Assembly (NCBI GenBank): GCA_048615375.1
Contig: JBMCLJ010000077.1
Coordinates: forward strand, 1-6,625
DNA from: JBMCLJ01 sp048615375
GTDB taxonomy: Bacteria > Patescibacteriota > Dojkabacteria > JAOAGR01
Direction of reading: 5' to 3'
DNA length: 6,625 bases
Under the pieces are notes generated by a model. That model ran no database searches. It was given only the letters and a program-made list of their open reading frames with translations, and had not been told where the DNA came from. Below, piece after piece: positions 1-6,337 of the stretch. How positions within the stretch are numbered: the first letter of the stretch is position 1; every line of letters starts with the position of its first letter. Both the position numbers and the translations under genes were made by a program.

Positions 1-955
1 TTGTCTGAGAACACCCAGGAGGGTTTTTATTAACTTCTGGTGTGCAAAGAGAAAGGCAGTTACCTTTATCGGAATAGTATCTACCATCCCCACATGGTTG
101 ACCTTGCCTAGAGTCTTGAGCTAGAGCTGGTTTAAAAAAAGGTAATGTTGCATAATCTTCATCCACCTCACGAAACTCAAATGTCCTGACAGGACTAACA
201 TTATCCAGGTCATAGACTTCATAAGCATACCTCTCATTATTGCTCATCGCGGTAATTACAAGTTTATTTGGATATTCCTGTTTATTAAAATCCCAGTATT
301 CTGATGCATCTCGTGTCCTCAGGTTGCTGAGGTCGTGTGAATAAGTACCACTATCGCTGTCGGTATATGTAATGATGGATGAAGAGCGTTCTCCATCGTC
401 ACGCTGAGCGTAGATCTCAATAAGAATATTACCTTGAGGCCCGCCTTTCTGATTAAATACTTGCCCGAATACTGGATGTGGAGTTGGTACATAATTACTT
501 AATCCAGGAGTTTTCACTGTATAAAACTCCTTGTCATAATCCTTTCGCAAGAATGTTTTAACTCTAAACCAATACTGAGTTTCTGGATCGAGGTTACGAG
601 CTACAAATACATGTGAATTACGACCGTTTCTTTTATCCTTAGTATCGTTTGCATAGTAATCACGATCATCAATAAATTCGATCGTGTTTTTAAAATCAGG
701 GTTATCAGCAACTTCAAGCACAGGTTTAGCTTTCCAGTCAGTAAAGAATGAGACGGTGAAGCTATTAGAGCTAATAGTAGAAAGGGATACATCATGCGGG
801 GCGGACTTTACTCTGCTTAAAAAGATAAATCCGACTAATAATACAACAGCAAGAATACCAAGAAAAACGGTTTTTGATTTGAAGGTGCTCTTATCGGATT
901 TAAAGATGGTGTCTTTTGCTTTGGAAATTGTAGATCGGATCTTTTGATGATTCAT
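1..955 (-). CDS. Membrane-anchored extracytoplasmic protein with fibronectin III-like and second beta-sandwich domain (partial, 3' end outside window)
   Basis: The frame is open from an ATG at 955 to the window edge, giving 318 codons with no stop. Seen: a basic, Ser/Lys-rich N-terminus (1-28), one hydrophobic segment (about 29-47), then a region resembling a fibronectin III or phosphatase-N-terminal sandwich (about 54-150), with NLDPETQYWFRVKT at 121-134, the usual 'L.P.T.Y.yrV.t' signature. A second part (about 161-260, starting PVFGQVF and containing YTDSDSGTY) resembles a carboxypeptidase-regulatory/Cna-B-like fold. Residues 276-280 read PALAQ and are followed by four cysteines (288, 300, 304, 315). 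Inferred: a signal-anchor protein exposed outside the membrane, perhaps in adhesion or surface structure; no enzymatic motif is visible. It lies 77 bases after the glycosyltransferase on the same strand. No Shine-Dalgarno is present (CTCCCCTC precedes ATG). The function is not known; the domain calls are by eye, and the protein continues beyond the window. Confidence 0.82.
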   Translation of the reverse strand, partial: MNHQKIRSTISKAKDTIFKSDKSTFKSKTVFLGILAVVLLVGFIFLSRVKSAPHDVSLSTISSNSFTVSFFTDWKAKPVLEVADNPDFKNTIEFIDDRDYYANDTKDKRNGRNSHVFVARNLDPETQYWFRVKTFLRKDYDKEFYTVKTPGLSNYVPTPHPVFGQVFNQKGGPQGNILIEIYAQRDDGERSSSIITYTDSDSGTYSHDLSNLRTRDASEYWDFNKQEYPNKLVITAMSNNERYAYEVYDLDNVSPVRTFEFREVDEDYATLPFFKPALAQDSRQGQPCGDGRYYSDKGNCLSLCTPEVNKNPPGCSQT

Positions 956-965
956 GAGGGGAGCT

Positions 966-999
966 ATGCTAGCAAATTTTTTTTTTGCAAGCAATACGA
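966..999 (-). promoter_or_regulatory. Possible promoter of the surface-protein gene with an A10 tract in its spacer
   Basis: Read on the minus strand, TTGCTT (994-989) and TAGCAT (971-966) are separated by exactly 17 bases. The spacer contains ten A in a row (977-986 as T on the plus strand). The -10-like box ends 10 bases before the ATG, so the mRNA leader would be very short. The -35 match is weak (TTG only) and the -10 matches four of six bases. The same bases form an imperfect inverted repeat (967-976 with 984-993, nine of ten pairs), so the promoter reading is tentative. Confidence 0.25.
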
Positions 1000-1014
1000 A
1001 CGTACGACGTACGT
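1000..1014. repeat. ACGTACG inverted repeat, 7-base arms around one base
   Basis: ACGTACG-A-CGTACGT is a near-perfect dyad (arms 1000-1006 and 1008-1014) in the 77-base gap between the glycosyltransferase stop and the start of the surface-protein gene. It sits just upstream of the possible promoter, where an operator could lie. The continued tetranucleotide pattern (ACGTACG to 1017) means it may also be simple repeat sequence. It has no following T-run in either direction, so it is not a good intrinsic terminator. Confidence 0.35.
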
Positions 1015-1032
1015 ACGGGACTGTAAGCACAG

Positions 1033-2808
1033 CTAATTACAATAATTATGTTGTGTGAATTTTCCAAGTACCCCAAAATCCCTCACCTGATAATCATTCA
1101 CGCTGTCTGTTTTCCTGGTAACTGATTCGTGATGTTTCCAGACAGCTTTTGGGTGATAGAGAGTTCGGTACCCGGATTTACTCAACTGGAGGCAGAACTC
1201 AATGTCCTGGTAGGCGATTATGTACTCTTCGTTAAACCCTCCTACCTTTTCAAATTTCGTTCGCTCCACCATCATACACGCCGCGGTTACTGCGACAGGG
1301 TTACGTACAGAGTTGAGCGGAGCTCCGCTTCCTCCATGGGAAAATTTTGCTAAGCCCGCGTACTCATGTCGGATTTTCAGATCAACCTCTCCAGCATATC
1401 CAATTTTGCATGATTCAAGCTCTACCGTTACTCCCGCATGCTGAATCGTGTTATTCGGGTAAAGAAGTTTCACACCAACTGCCCCAATATCCTTTCGTAC
1501 CGCGTTTTCGACCATATACTCCATCGCTTCAGGGATAATGCACTCAACATCATTATTAAAAAGCAACAAAACTTCGCCAGTGCTATTCGCCACTCCCAGG
1601 TTGATCGCTTTTGAATAGTTAAACTGGCTCTCTGAATATGTGACAATCTTAGCTTTATGTAAGTTCTGCAACTCCTCGTAGTACGTGAGCAGCGCGGGCT
1701 CGGTACTGCCATTTTCTACGATGATCACTTCAAAGTTTTTGTAAGAATTAACGTGATAGAGGGATTCAACGCAGGTTTTCAGCATCTTACAATTGTTTTT
1801 GCTGGGGATGATCACTGATACTTTTGGCGTTTCATGCACATAACGGAATATAAACGAACCGCTCCATATCCCAGGCTCAATCTCCCGAACTTCAGGTAAC
1901 GTTACTGAGTACTCTTCAAGAGTCTTCATCATGCGGTCAATCACATATGGTTTGTTTTCTAGAATTGCAGCGGTAGAAGTTGCTGATTTACGCCAATGAT
2001 AGAGTATTTTTGGAATATGCCCGACTTTCCCGGTTATTTGTGAGATACGCAACATCAGATCCCAGTCCTGCGGTCCTTCAAATCCTTCCCGCATTCCACC
2101 CACCGCTTCGTATATACTTTTTCGAACGAGGAAGTGTGCCATGTACATCGTGCAACGTAGATAATCAGGAGAATAATCCGGTCGGAAAAACGGCTCAGTA
2201 CGTTCTCCCGCTTCGTTCAGGTAATCTTCATCTCCATAGATAACATCAAGACCAGCATCCTCATTCAAACATAGCACGAACTCCTGCAGCGCGTACGGGC
2301 TTAGCTCATCATCGTTGTCCAGGAGCATGAGGAACTCACCGTCCGCGAGCTTTACACACTCATTGGTATTCCCGGAAATATTTCGATTTTCCTTTGAAAA
2401 TGCAAGCTTGAATTGATGAGGGAAGCTTCTCCGATAGCTTTCAAACAGCTCTCTGATCGCTTCAACATTCTTCGTCGAGTGATCGTCAACAGCACAAACC
2501 TCCCAGTTCCTGTATGTCTGATGCACAACGCTCTCAAAGCACTTTTCCAGTATATCCCGGGCTGTGTTGTAGACTGGTATAATTACTGAAATTTTCGGTT
2601 GATAGGGATAGAGAGGATTATTTGCGCTGGAGGAGAATAGTGCTGGTTCGCTTTCACGAATCCACTCTCTGTACTGTTCATCACTCCATAGCTGAGGTTT
2701 AGACATGTGTTGTTTATAAAATGCCCATATTTTCCCAAGCATAGCCTTAGGACCGGAGTATCTTAAAATCCGTAGCGACTTTTTTACAAGGAAGATATAG
2801 TACCTCAC
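1033..2808 (-). CDS. Tandem-domain family 2 glycosyltransferase (GT-A fold, two catalytic modules)
   Basis: A 591-residue protein starting at GTG. Seen: a short basic N-terminal region (1-70) without a clear membrane span, then two GT2 modules. Module 1 (about 73-275) begins KISVIIPVYN, has QTYRNWEVCAVDD (97-109), the DxD-type metal/sugar-nucleotide motif DNDD (164-167), GDED (192-195) and the acidic QDWD (247-250) where the catalytic base is expected. Module 2 (about 329-565) begins KVSVIIPSKNN, has FNND (417-420), YQDIEF (533-538) and a terminal HH (559-560). Known: such two-module enzymes transfer sugars from nucleotide donors in O-antigen, capsule or other cell-surface polysaccharide synthesis. 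Inferred: a cytoplasmic, membrane-associated polymer-building enzyme; substrates cannot be told. Both modules look intact. The gene follows the DsbA-like gene by 68 bases and precedes the surface-protein gene. The start is GTG because no in-frame ATG lies nearby; AAGG 11 bases upstream is only a weak ribosome site. Confidence 0.93.
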   Translation of the reverse strand: MRYYIFLVKKSLRILRYSGPKAMLGKIWAFYKQHMSKPQLWSDEQYREWIRESEPALFSSSANNPLYPYQPKISVIIPVYNTARDILEKCFESVVHQTYRNWEVCAVDDHSTKNVEAIRELFESYRRSFPHQFKLAFSKENRNISGNTNECVKLADGEFLMLLDNDDELSPYALQEFVLCLNEDAGLDVIYGDEDYLNEAGERTEPFFRPDYSPDYLRCTMYMAHFLVRKSIYEAVGGMREGFEGPQDWDLMLRISQITGKVGHIPKILYHWRKSATSTAAILENKPYVIDRMMKTLEEYSVTLPEVREIEPGIWSGSFIFRYVHETPKVSVIIPSKNNCKMLKTCVESLYHVNSYKNFEVIIVENGSTEPALLTYYEELQNLHKAKIVTYSESQFNYSKAINLGVANSTGEVLLLFNNDVECIIPEAMEYMVENAVRKDIGAVGVKLLYPNNTIQHAGVTVELESCKIGYAGEVDLKIRHEYAGLAKFSHGGSGAPLNSVRNPVAVTAACMMVERTKFEKVGGFNEEYIIAYQDIEFCLQLSKSGYRTLYHPKAVWKHHESVTRKTDSVNDYQVRDFGVLGKFTQHNYCN

Positions 2809-2821
2809 GAGTGATCTTACC

Positions 2822-2860
2822 TTATTGTATAAAGAAATAAAAACTGAATATATGGTTCAT
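2822..2860 (-). other. 12-codon upstream reading frame before the glycosyltransferase
   Basis: Within the 68-base gap before the glycosyltransferase, ATG at 2860 opens a frame encoding MNHIFSFYFFIQ and stopping at TAA (2824-2822), 13 bases before the GTG start. The nine-base string CGTGAGGTA occurs just before this ATG (minus strand of 2860-2868) and again over the glycosyltransferase start (2801-2809). A -10-like TACAAT (minus strand of 2824-2829) overlaps the end of the frame. This may be a chance frame in AT-rich DNA; a leader peptide is only a possibility. Confidence 0.15.
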
Positions 2861-2876
2861 ACCTCACGTAAACCGC

Positions 2877-3566
2877 TTACTCTTCGTCAGATTTTTTTGT
2901 TGGAGTTGCTGTAGGTGACGGTGTAGTTTCAGTTTCTGCCTGCAGCGCTTCGATACGGGCTTGAAGGGTCTCAAAGGTGGGATTATCAATTTTTTCATCG
3001 TTAATAAAGATTGAAGGAGTCGCATTTACCCCCGCTTCATTACCCTCATCGACACTATCCCGCACTGCCTGACGATACACATCGTCTCTCAGCTCGTTCT
3101 CAAACCTTTCCGTATCGAGCTCAAGTTCTTCGGCATAATCTACAAAAGTACTTATGCCCCATGTAGAAGATTCGTTTTGCCGCGCGTAAAGCAGGTCATG
3201 ATATTCCCAGAACTTTCCCTGGGCACCTGCTGCTTCTGCTGCCTCAGCAGCCGTCTGCGAATTTGGCAGATAGCTTGGTAATGGAAAGTGTTTAAACACA
3301 AATTTAATTTCCTCATCGTATGTTTCTTTCAACTGAGACGTGGTAAGTTCATGGAATTGCCCACAGGCAGGGCATTGGAAGTCAGTATAATTTGTGACTA
3401 CAATGTCTGCATCCTCGACTCCCCAGTATCTCTCGACCGCTTCCGCTGATTCTTGTGGATCTGAGGGAGCAGCGATTACCAGTGCTACTAATCCGGCGGT
3501 GCCAAGGATAATTACCACAGAAGTAATAAATACTGGATGTTTTAGAAAATTAATTATGTACTTCAT
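2877..3566 (-). CDS. Membrane-anchored DsbA/thioredoxin-like disulfide oxidoreductase
   Basis: A 229-residue protein. Seen: a short cytoplasmic N-terminus and one hydrophobic segment (about 12-33) acting as signal anchor; a thioredoxin-fold start (DIVVTNYTDFQCPACGQF, 54-71) with the active-site CPAC at 65-68; a helical insertion (about 100-170) as in DsbA; and the cis-proline loop ATPSIFIND (182-190, Pro184) followed by the last strand. The tail (211-229) is rich in Thr, Pro, Ser and charged residues, probably disordered. Known: the Thioredoxin_4/DsbA family in the periplasm or outside the membrane oxidises or isomerises cysteines of exported proteins, usually re-oxidised by DsbB or VKOR; no such partner is in the window. 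Inferred: a disulfide-forming enzyme for envelope proteins. It starts at ATG 3566 without a clear Shine-Dalgarno and may have its own promoter. Whether it is oxidase or isomerase cannot be decided from CPAC alone. Confidence 0.92.
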   Translation of the reverse strand: MKYIINFLKHPVFITSVVIILGTAGLVALVIAAPSDPQESAEAVERYWGVEDADIVVTNYTDFQCPACGQFHELTTSQLKETYDEEIKFVFKHFPLPSYLPNSQTAAEAAEAAGAQGKFWEYHDLLYARQNESSTWGISTFVDYAEELELDTERFENELRDDVYRQAVRDSVDEGNEAGVNATPSIFINDEKIDNPTFETLQARIEALQAETETTPSPTATPTKKSDEE

Positions 3567-3578
3567 TGATCTCTGAGT

Positions 3579-3587
3579 ATTGTAGCA
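3579..3587 (-). promoter_or_regulatory. Extended -10-like box before the DsbA-like gene
   Basis: On the minus strand TGCTACAAT forms an extended -10 (TG, one base, then TACAAT, five of six to TATAAT). It ends 12 bases before the ATG. No good -35 is visible, which is tolerable for extended -10 promoters. The 56-base gap after the nucleotidyltransferase stop has no terminator hairpin, so read-through from upstream is also possible. Confidence 0.4.
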
Positions 3588-3622
3588 TACAGGCGGTGAA
3601 TAAAAAATTTACGTTTAGTATT

Positions 3623-4078
3623 TTAATCAATCTCCTCAAGATTGGGAATAGATGCCAGGTATCGGGATGGGATTCGGTTAGAGTCTTTCACTTCTTCAAG
3701 ATTAATCTCATTGAAGTTATTCCAGACTACAAACGTTTCTTTAAGGGCGGAAACTATAAAGCTTTCTTTCTCGTGGATTAAGTCAAGGATTTCTTCTTCT
3801 TTATAAATTAAAGGATCAATGAGCGGAATTTCATCATTTTCGTTGAGTAGTTTCTGGACATCCGCGTTCCGCTTTACAAACCGTTCGTCGCTTTCAGTGA
3901 CCACCACAAGCAAATCAACCGAAGAGTAGCGTTTTTGACTGCCTTTCGCGTAGCTGCCGAATACGCTGATTTCGATAAGCAAATCCCCGTACAAGGCGTG
4001 AATGCTTTTGACTGCCAGAATCAGTCGTTTAACAATTCGTTTATCAAATTTATGATTGTTTGTGACTTTTTTATACAT
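3623..4078 (-). CDS. MNT-type nucleotidyltransferase-domain protein of a HEPN/MNT pair, with altered active site
   Basis: A 151-residue protein of the minimal nucleotidyltransferase (pol beta fold) family. Seen: helix 1 (about 11-30), then EISVFGSYAKGSQ (36-48) with the signature Gly41-Ser42, followed by YSSVDLLVVV (51-60). In the family this reads SDxDLLV, so the first metal-binding Asp is Ser53 here while Asp55 is kept; the codon TCG is unambiguous. A third acidic position may be Asp88 in PLIDPLIY. Known: in MntA/HepT pairs the MNT protein AMPylates and so neutralises the HEPN toxin. Inferred: the missing Asp may weaken or abolish catalysis, leaving a binding role, or the family may use a variant site. 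The gene overlaps the 3' end of the HEPN gene by 58 bases, which suggests translational coupling. Start ATG 4078 is the only good ATG before the conserved fold; no strong Shine-Dalgarno is seen. The C-terminal tail from about 125 is not recognised. Confidence 0.85.
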   Translation of the reverse strand: MYKKVTNNHKFDKRIVKRLILAVKSIHALYGDLLIEISVFGSYAKGSQKRYSSVDLLVVVTESDERFVKRNADVQKLLNENDEIPLIDPLIYKEEEILDLIHEKESFIVSALKETFVVWNNFNEINLEEVKDSNRIPSRYLASIPNLEEID

Positions 4079-4449
4079 ACTTCGGCATCATGCTCTTCTA
4101 TATATGAATGTGGTGTCTCGTAGTTTCCAGGTATAATGAATGGGTATCTTGATACAAACGTGTAGGACTGAAGCTCAGCGGTATCGAAGTGAATTCCCCG
4201 GAACCGGTGATCAAGGTTTTTTATTATCCCGACGAGCACTCCTAGTTTATGGAGCCGTGGCGCAGATTTACCGTGATACACGATAACAGACTTTAAAGCT
4301 TTTTCCGCTGCCTGCTCAGCCTGAAAACAAGCCCATTCGTGGTATCCACCTTGTAAACTGTGCCTCGCGGCCGCCAGGTCATGCTGCGCCTGAGCAAGCC
4401 ATACCCCGAAACGATACTCATTATCACGTTTCCCCAGATGTTTAGACAC
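4021..4449 (-). CDS. HEPN-domain protein (COG2250/COG1895-like), partner of the MNT nucleotidyltransferase
   Basis: A 142-residue, mostly helical protein. Seen: WLAQAQHDLAAARHSLQGG (17-35), WACFQAEQAAEKALKSVIV (39-57), SAPRLHKLGVLV (62-73), RYP (101-103) and a final helix (about 115-142). This is the usual order 'A..DL..A', 'A..aeQAaEKaLKa', 'H.l..L', 'RYP' of small HEPN proteins. Known: HEPN proteins are often RNases with an Rx4-6H motif and commonly sit beside MNT antitoxins. Here no such motif lies in the usual last-helix position; R82-x4-H87 fits the spacing but is in a different place, so RNase activity is uncertain. Inferred: first gene of a two-gene toxin-antitoxin or nucleotide-binding cassette. 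The start is GTG 4449; no in-frame ATG exists before the first helix. A -10-like box lies only 5 bases upstream, which would make the mRNA leaderless. Confidence 0.87.
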   Translation of the reverse strand: MSKHLGKRDNEYRFGVWLAQAQHDLAAARHSLQGGYHEWACFQAEQAAEKALKSVIVYHGKSAPRLHKLGVLVGIIKNLDHRFRGIHFDTAELQSYTFVSRYPFIIPGNYETPHSYIEEHDAEVCIKKSQTIINLINELLND

Positions 4450-4454
4450 AATGT

Positions 4455-4483
4455 ATAGTAGAGTTTTTTGCGCAAAGGAGCAA
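4455..4483 (-). promoter_or_regulatory. Possible promoter of the HEPN/MNT genes
   Basis: On the minus strand TTGCTC (4483-4478) and TACTAT (4460-4455) are 17 bases apart. The -10-like box ends 5 bases before the GTG start, so transcription would begin at about the start codon. A perfect 10-base palindrome TTTGCGCAAA lies in the spacer (4467-4476), where a repressor could bind. The -35 box is weak and nothing here was tested statistically. Confidence 0.3.
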
Positions 4484-4762
4484 ATCTGAGTCTTGTCCCT
4501 TGGGTTTAACAGTGGCGCACCTCGTTTTGGGATCTCCAGAAATTACCTGGACACGAATTAGCAACAAGAAAGATATTTTACCCGCGCAAAAGAATTCAGA
4601 TCCCTCGAAACCGCAATGACAGAATTTGGCATAAATCGCAGTTATATTGTAACCTTGGATCACAAGCATGAAGAAATTGAGACTAACGAAGGGCTAATCC
4701 AAGTGATTCCCTGGAATCTGATGCAACAAGATGCTTTGTTTAACAAACTATCCAGTGATTGA
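4484..4762 (+). pseudogene. Degraded 3' end of an AAA/DUF4143-type ATPase gene
   Basis: This fills the 281-base gap between the divergent HEPN and uvrC genes. A plus-strand frame from 4562 to the TGA at 4760-4762 encodes 66 residues with KEFRSLETAMTEFG, then SYIVTLDHKHEEIETNEG, then LIQVIPWNLM. This matches my memory of the C-terminal tail of AAA_14/DUF4143 ATPases ('REl.aL..am.efgl.eg.IvT.deee.i...g.I.viPlw.wl'). Upstream the same frame reads RNYLDTN and then an in-frame TAG (4559-4561), with a further TGA just before about 4490. The domain is therefore broken and its N-terminal part is missing. Inferred: a remnant of an ATPase gene lost by deletion or rearrangement. The last bases overlap the start of uvrC. 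The left boundary is approximate and the identity rests on a short match. A 48-residue frame could start at the internal ATG 4616, but I do not think it is a gene. Confidence 0.5.
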
Positions 4763-6266
4763 CCATCCAATACAACCCATCCTCAGGACACTCCCTACTC
4801 TTCCCGGCGCGTATGCATATAAAGATCGTGACGGGAAGGTACTGTACGTGGGTAAAGCGAAGAATCTACGAAAACGCGTAACATCTTATTTTCAAAATTA
4901 CCGTGATATGACAGCGAGGCTACAGCTTATGATCGATAACGCCGCGGAAGTTGAAGTACACACGGTAGATACAGAAATTGAAGCGTTATTCCTGGAAGCG
5001 AGTTTGATCAAGAAATATAAGCCGAAGTACAACATTCTCCTGAAAGATGATAAATCGTATTCCTGGATAAAAATCACCAAAGATCCTTACCCGATTATTT
5101 ACAGAACAAGGAACACCAATGATAAAAAAGCGTGGTATTTTGGTCCGTTTACCAGTGCCACAACACGCGATCAGATTTTCAAATTTCTTCGCAAAGAATT
5201 TCCCTTTCGTTCGTGTAATTACCATATTACAGATCAGGAACTGGAAGAACGAAGCGAAGCGAGAGCGGAAGGAAAACGCGTACGATCAAGGCTCTGCATG
5301 TATTATCATATTGGTCGATGCGGCGGACCGTGTGAGGGACTCGTATCTCATGATGAATATCTTGAGAATATTGAGAATGTGAAGAAATTCCTCAGGAATA
5401 AAAAGAAATCATTGATTAAAGAATTACAGGAAAAAATGCGTTACTTCGCTGAACAGGAGGAGTTTGAAAAAGCAGGTAAGGTAAAAGAACATATTGATTC
5501 TCTTCAATACGTTTCGCACACAATGCTCGTTGACTATGGAGATGATGAAGATGATGTCCGCCGACTGGAATTCCAGCGTGCTCAGAAGGGTCTGGAAACT
5601 CTGATTAAACGTTTGAAACTTGCTGACTGGAAAAATATGACCAAGGAGGAGCGGGCAAACTTCCTGCAAAATTTCAGGATCGAATGCTACGATATTTCTA
5701 ATATCCAGGGGACAAATCCGGTTGGCGCTATGGTAGTATTCGAAGGTGGGATCGCGAACAAATCACATTACCGTAAATTTAAAATAAATGTCATAGAAAC
5801 CCCAAATGACTTCGCCATGATGCGGGAAATGCTCACCCGACGCTTCCGCTATATCAAGCCTCAGACAGAAGTAAAGCATGAAGAAGCAAATAAGCTCATT
5901 TTGACAAAGGCTGGAATAAAGAACCAGCCAGGTGTTCAGCTGGAGATCAAAGAATCTTCTCCTCATTCATTAAAGAAAAAGCAAGATGAGAGCTTTTACA
6001 AAGTTCCTGATCTTGTAATAATTGATGGAGGGAAAGGTCAGCTTAAACAGGGTATACACGTTCTTCATGACCTGAAACTCAACACCATCAGAATCAGTGG
6101 ACTTGCGAAGCGACGGGAGGAAATCTTTTTACCTGGAGAAAAAAAGAGCTATCTATTTGACGATAAAAAAGAAGCGTTATTTCTTCTTCAGAGAATCAGA
6201 GATGAAGCGCATCGATTTGGCATCACGTACCATAGATTACGAAGAAGTAAAACAATGCTGCATTAG
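4731..6266 (+). CDS. uvrC: UvrC, excision nuclease subunit, lacking the C-terminal HhH domain
   Basis: A 511-residue protein (or 503 if started at GTG 4755). Seen: the GIY-YIG nuclease domain (about 22-101: GAY 26-28, YVGKAKNLRKR 39-49, Glu89, Asn101) that makes the 3' cut; four cysteines (162, 189, 197, 201) in the pattern proposed to bind an Fe-S cluster; the UVR motif (about 231-266) for UvrB contact; and the RNase H-like domain with CYDISNIQG (Asp321), IIDGGKGQL (Asp432) and RDEAHRFGITYHR (490-502) that makes the 5' cut. Known: UvrC incises DNA on both sides of lesions in the UvrABC repair pathway in the cytoplasm. Odd: the protein stops right after HRLRRSKTMLH, so the usual (HhH)2 domain is absent; typical bacterial UvrC is about 600 residues. 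There are also about 15 extra residues between the first two cysteines and about 35-40 between Arg371 and Pro426. No Shine-Dalgarno precedes either start; the GTG start overlaps the end of the pseudogene and fits the usual N-terminus better. Confidence 0.95.
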   Translation: MLCLTNYPVIDHPIQPILRTLPTLPGAYAYKDRDGKVLYVGKAKNLRKRVTSYFQNYRDMTARLQLMIDNAAEVEVHTVDTEIEALFLEASLIKKYKPKYNILLKDDKSYSWIKITKDPYPIIYRTRNTNDKKAWYFGPFTSATTRDQIFKFLRKEFPFRSCNYHITDQELEERSEARAEGKRVRSRLCMYYHIGRCGGPCEGLVSHDEYLENIENVKKFLRNKKKSLIKELQEKMRYFAEQEEFEKAGKVKEHIDSLQYVSHTMLVDYGDDEDDVRRLEFQRAQKGLETLIKRLKLADWKNMTKEERANFLQNFRIECYDISNIQGTNPVGAMVVFEGGIANKSHYRKFKINVIETPNDFAMMREMLTRRFRYIKPQTEVKHEEANKLILTKAGIKNQPGVQLEIKESSPHSLKKKQDESFYKVPDLVIIDGGKGQLKQGIHVLHDLKLNTIRISGLAKRREEIFLPGEKKSYLFDDKKEALFLLQRIRDEAHRFGITYHRLRRSKTMLH

Positions 6267-6337
6267 GTTATATCACTACAATATATTTTACCTGATAAGC
6301 TGTTCTGCTAGAATGGCGACCTCCAGGACTCCCTGAT

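Noticed and set aside
1129..1538. Plus-strand frames of 60-75 codons opposite the glycosyltransferase
   Set aside because: They are antisense to conserved glycosyltransferase motifs and have no recognisable features.
4442..4669. A 75-codon minus-strand frame upstream of HEPN
   Set aside because: It is antisense to the ATPase remnant, has no recognisable domain, and overlaps the HEPN start region in another frame.
6097..6336. A 79-codon plus-strand frame at the end of uvrC
   Set aside because: Most of it is an out-of-frame shadow of the conserved uvrC 3' end, and the rest shows no HhH or other domain.
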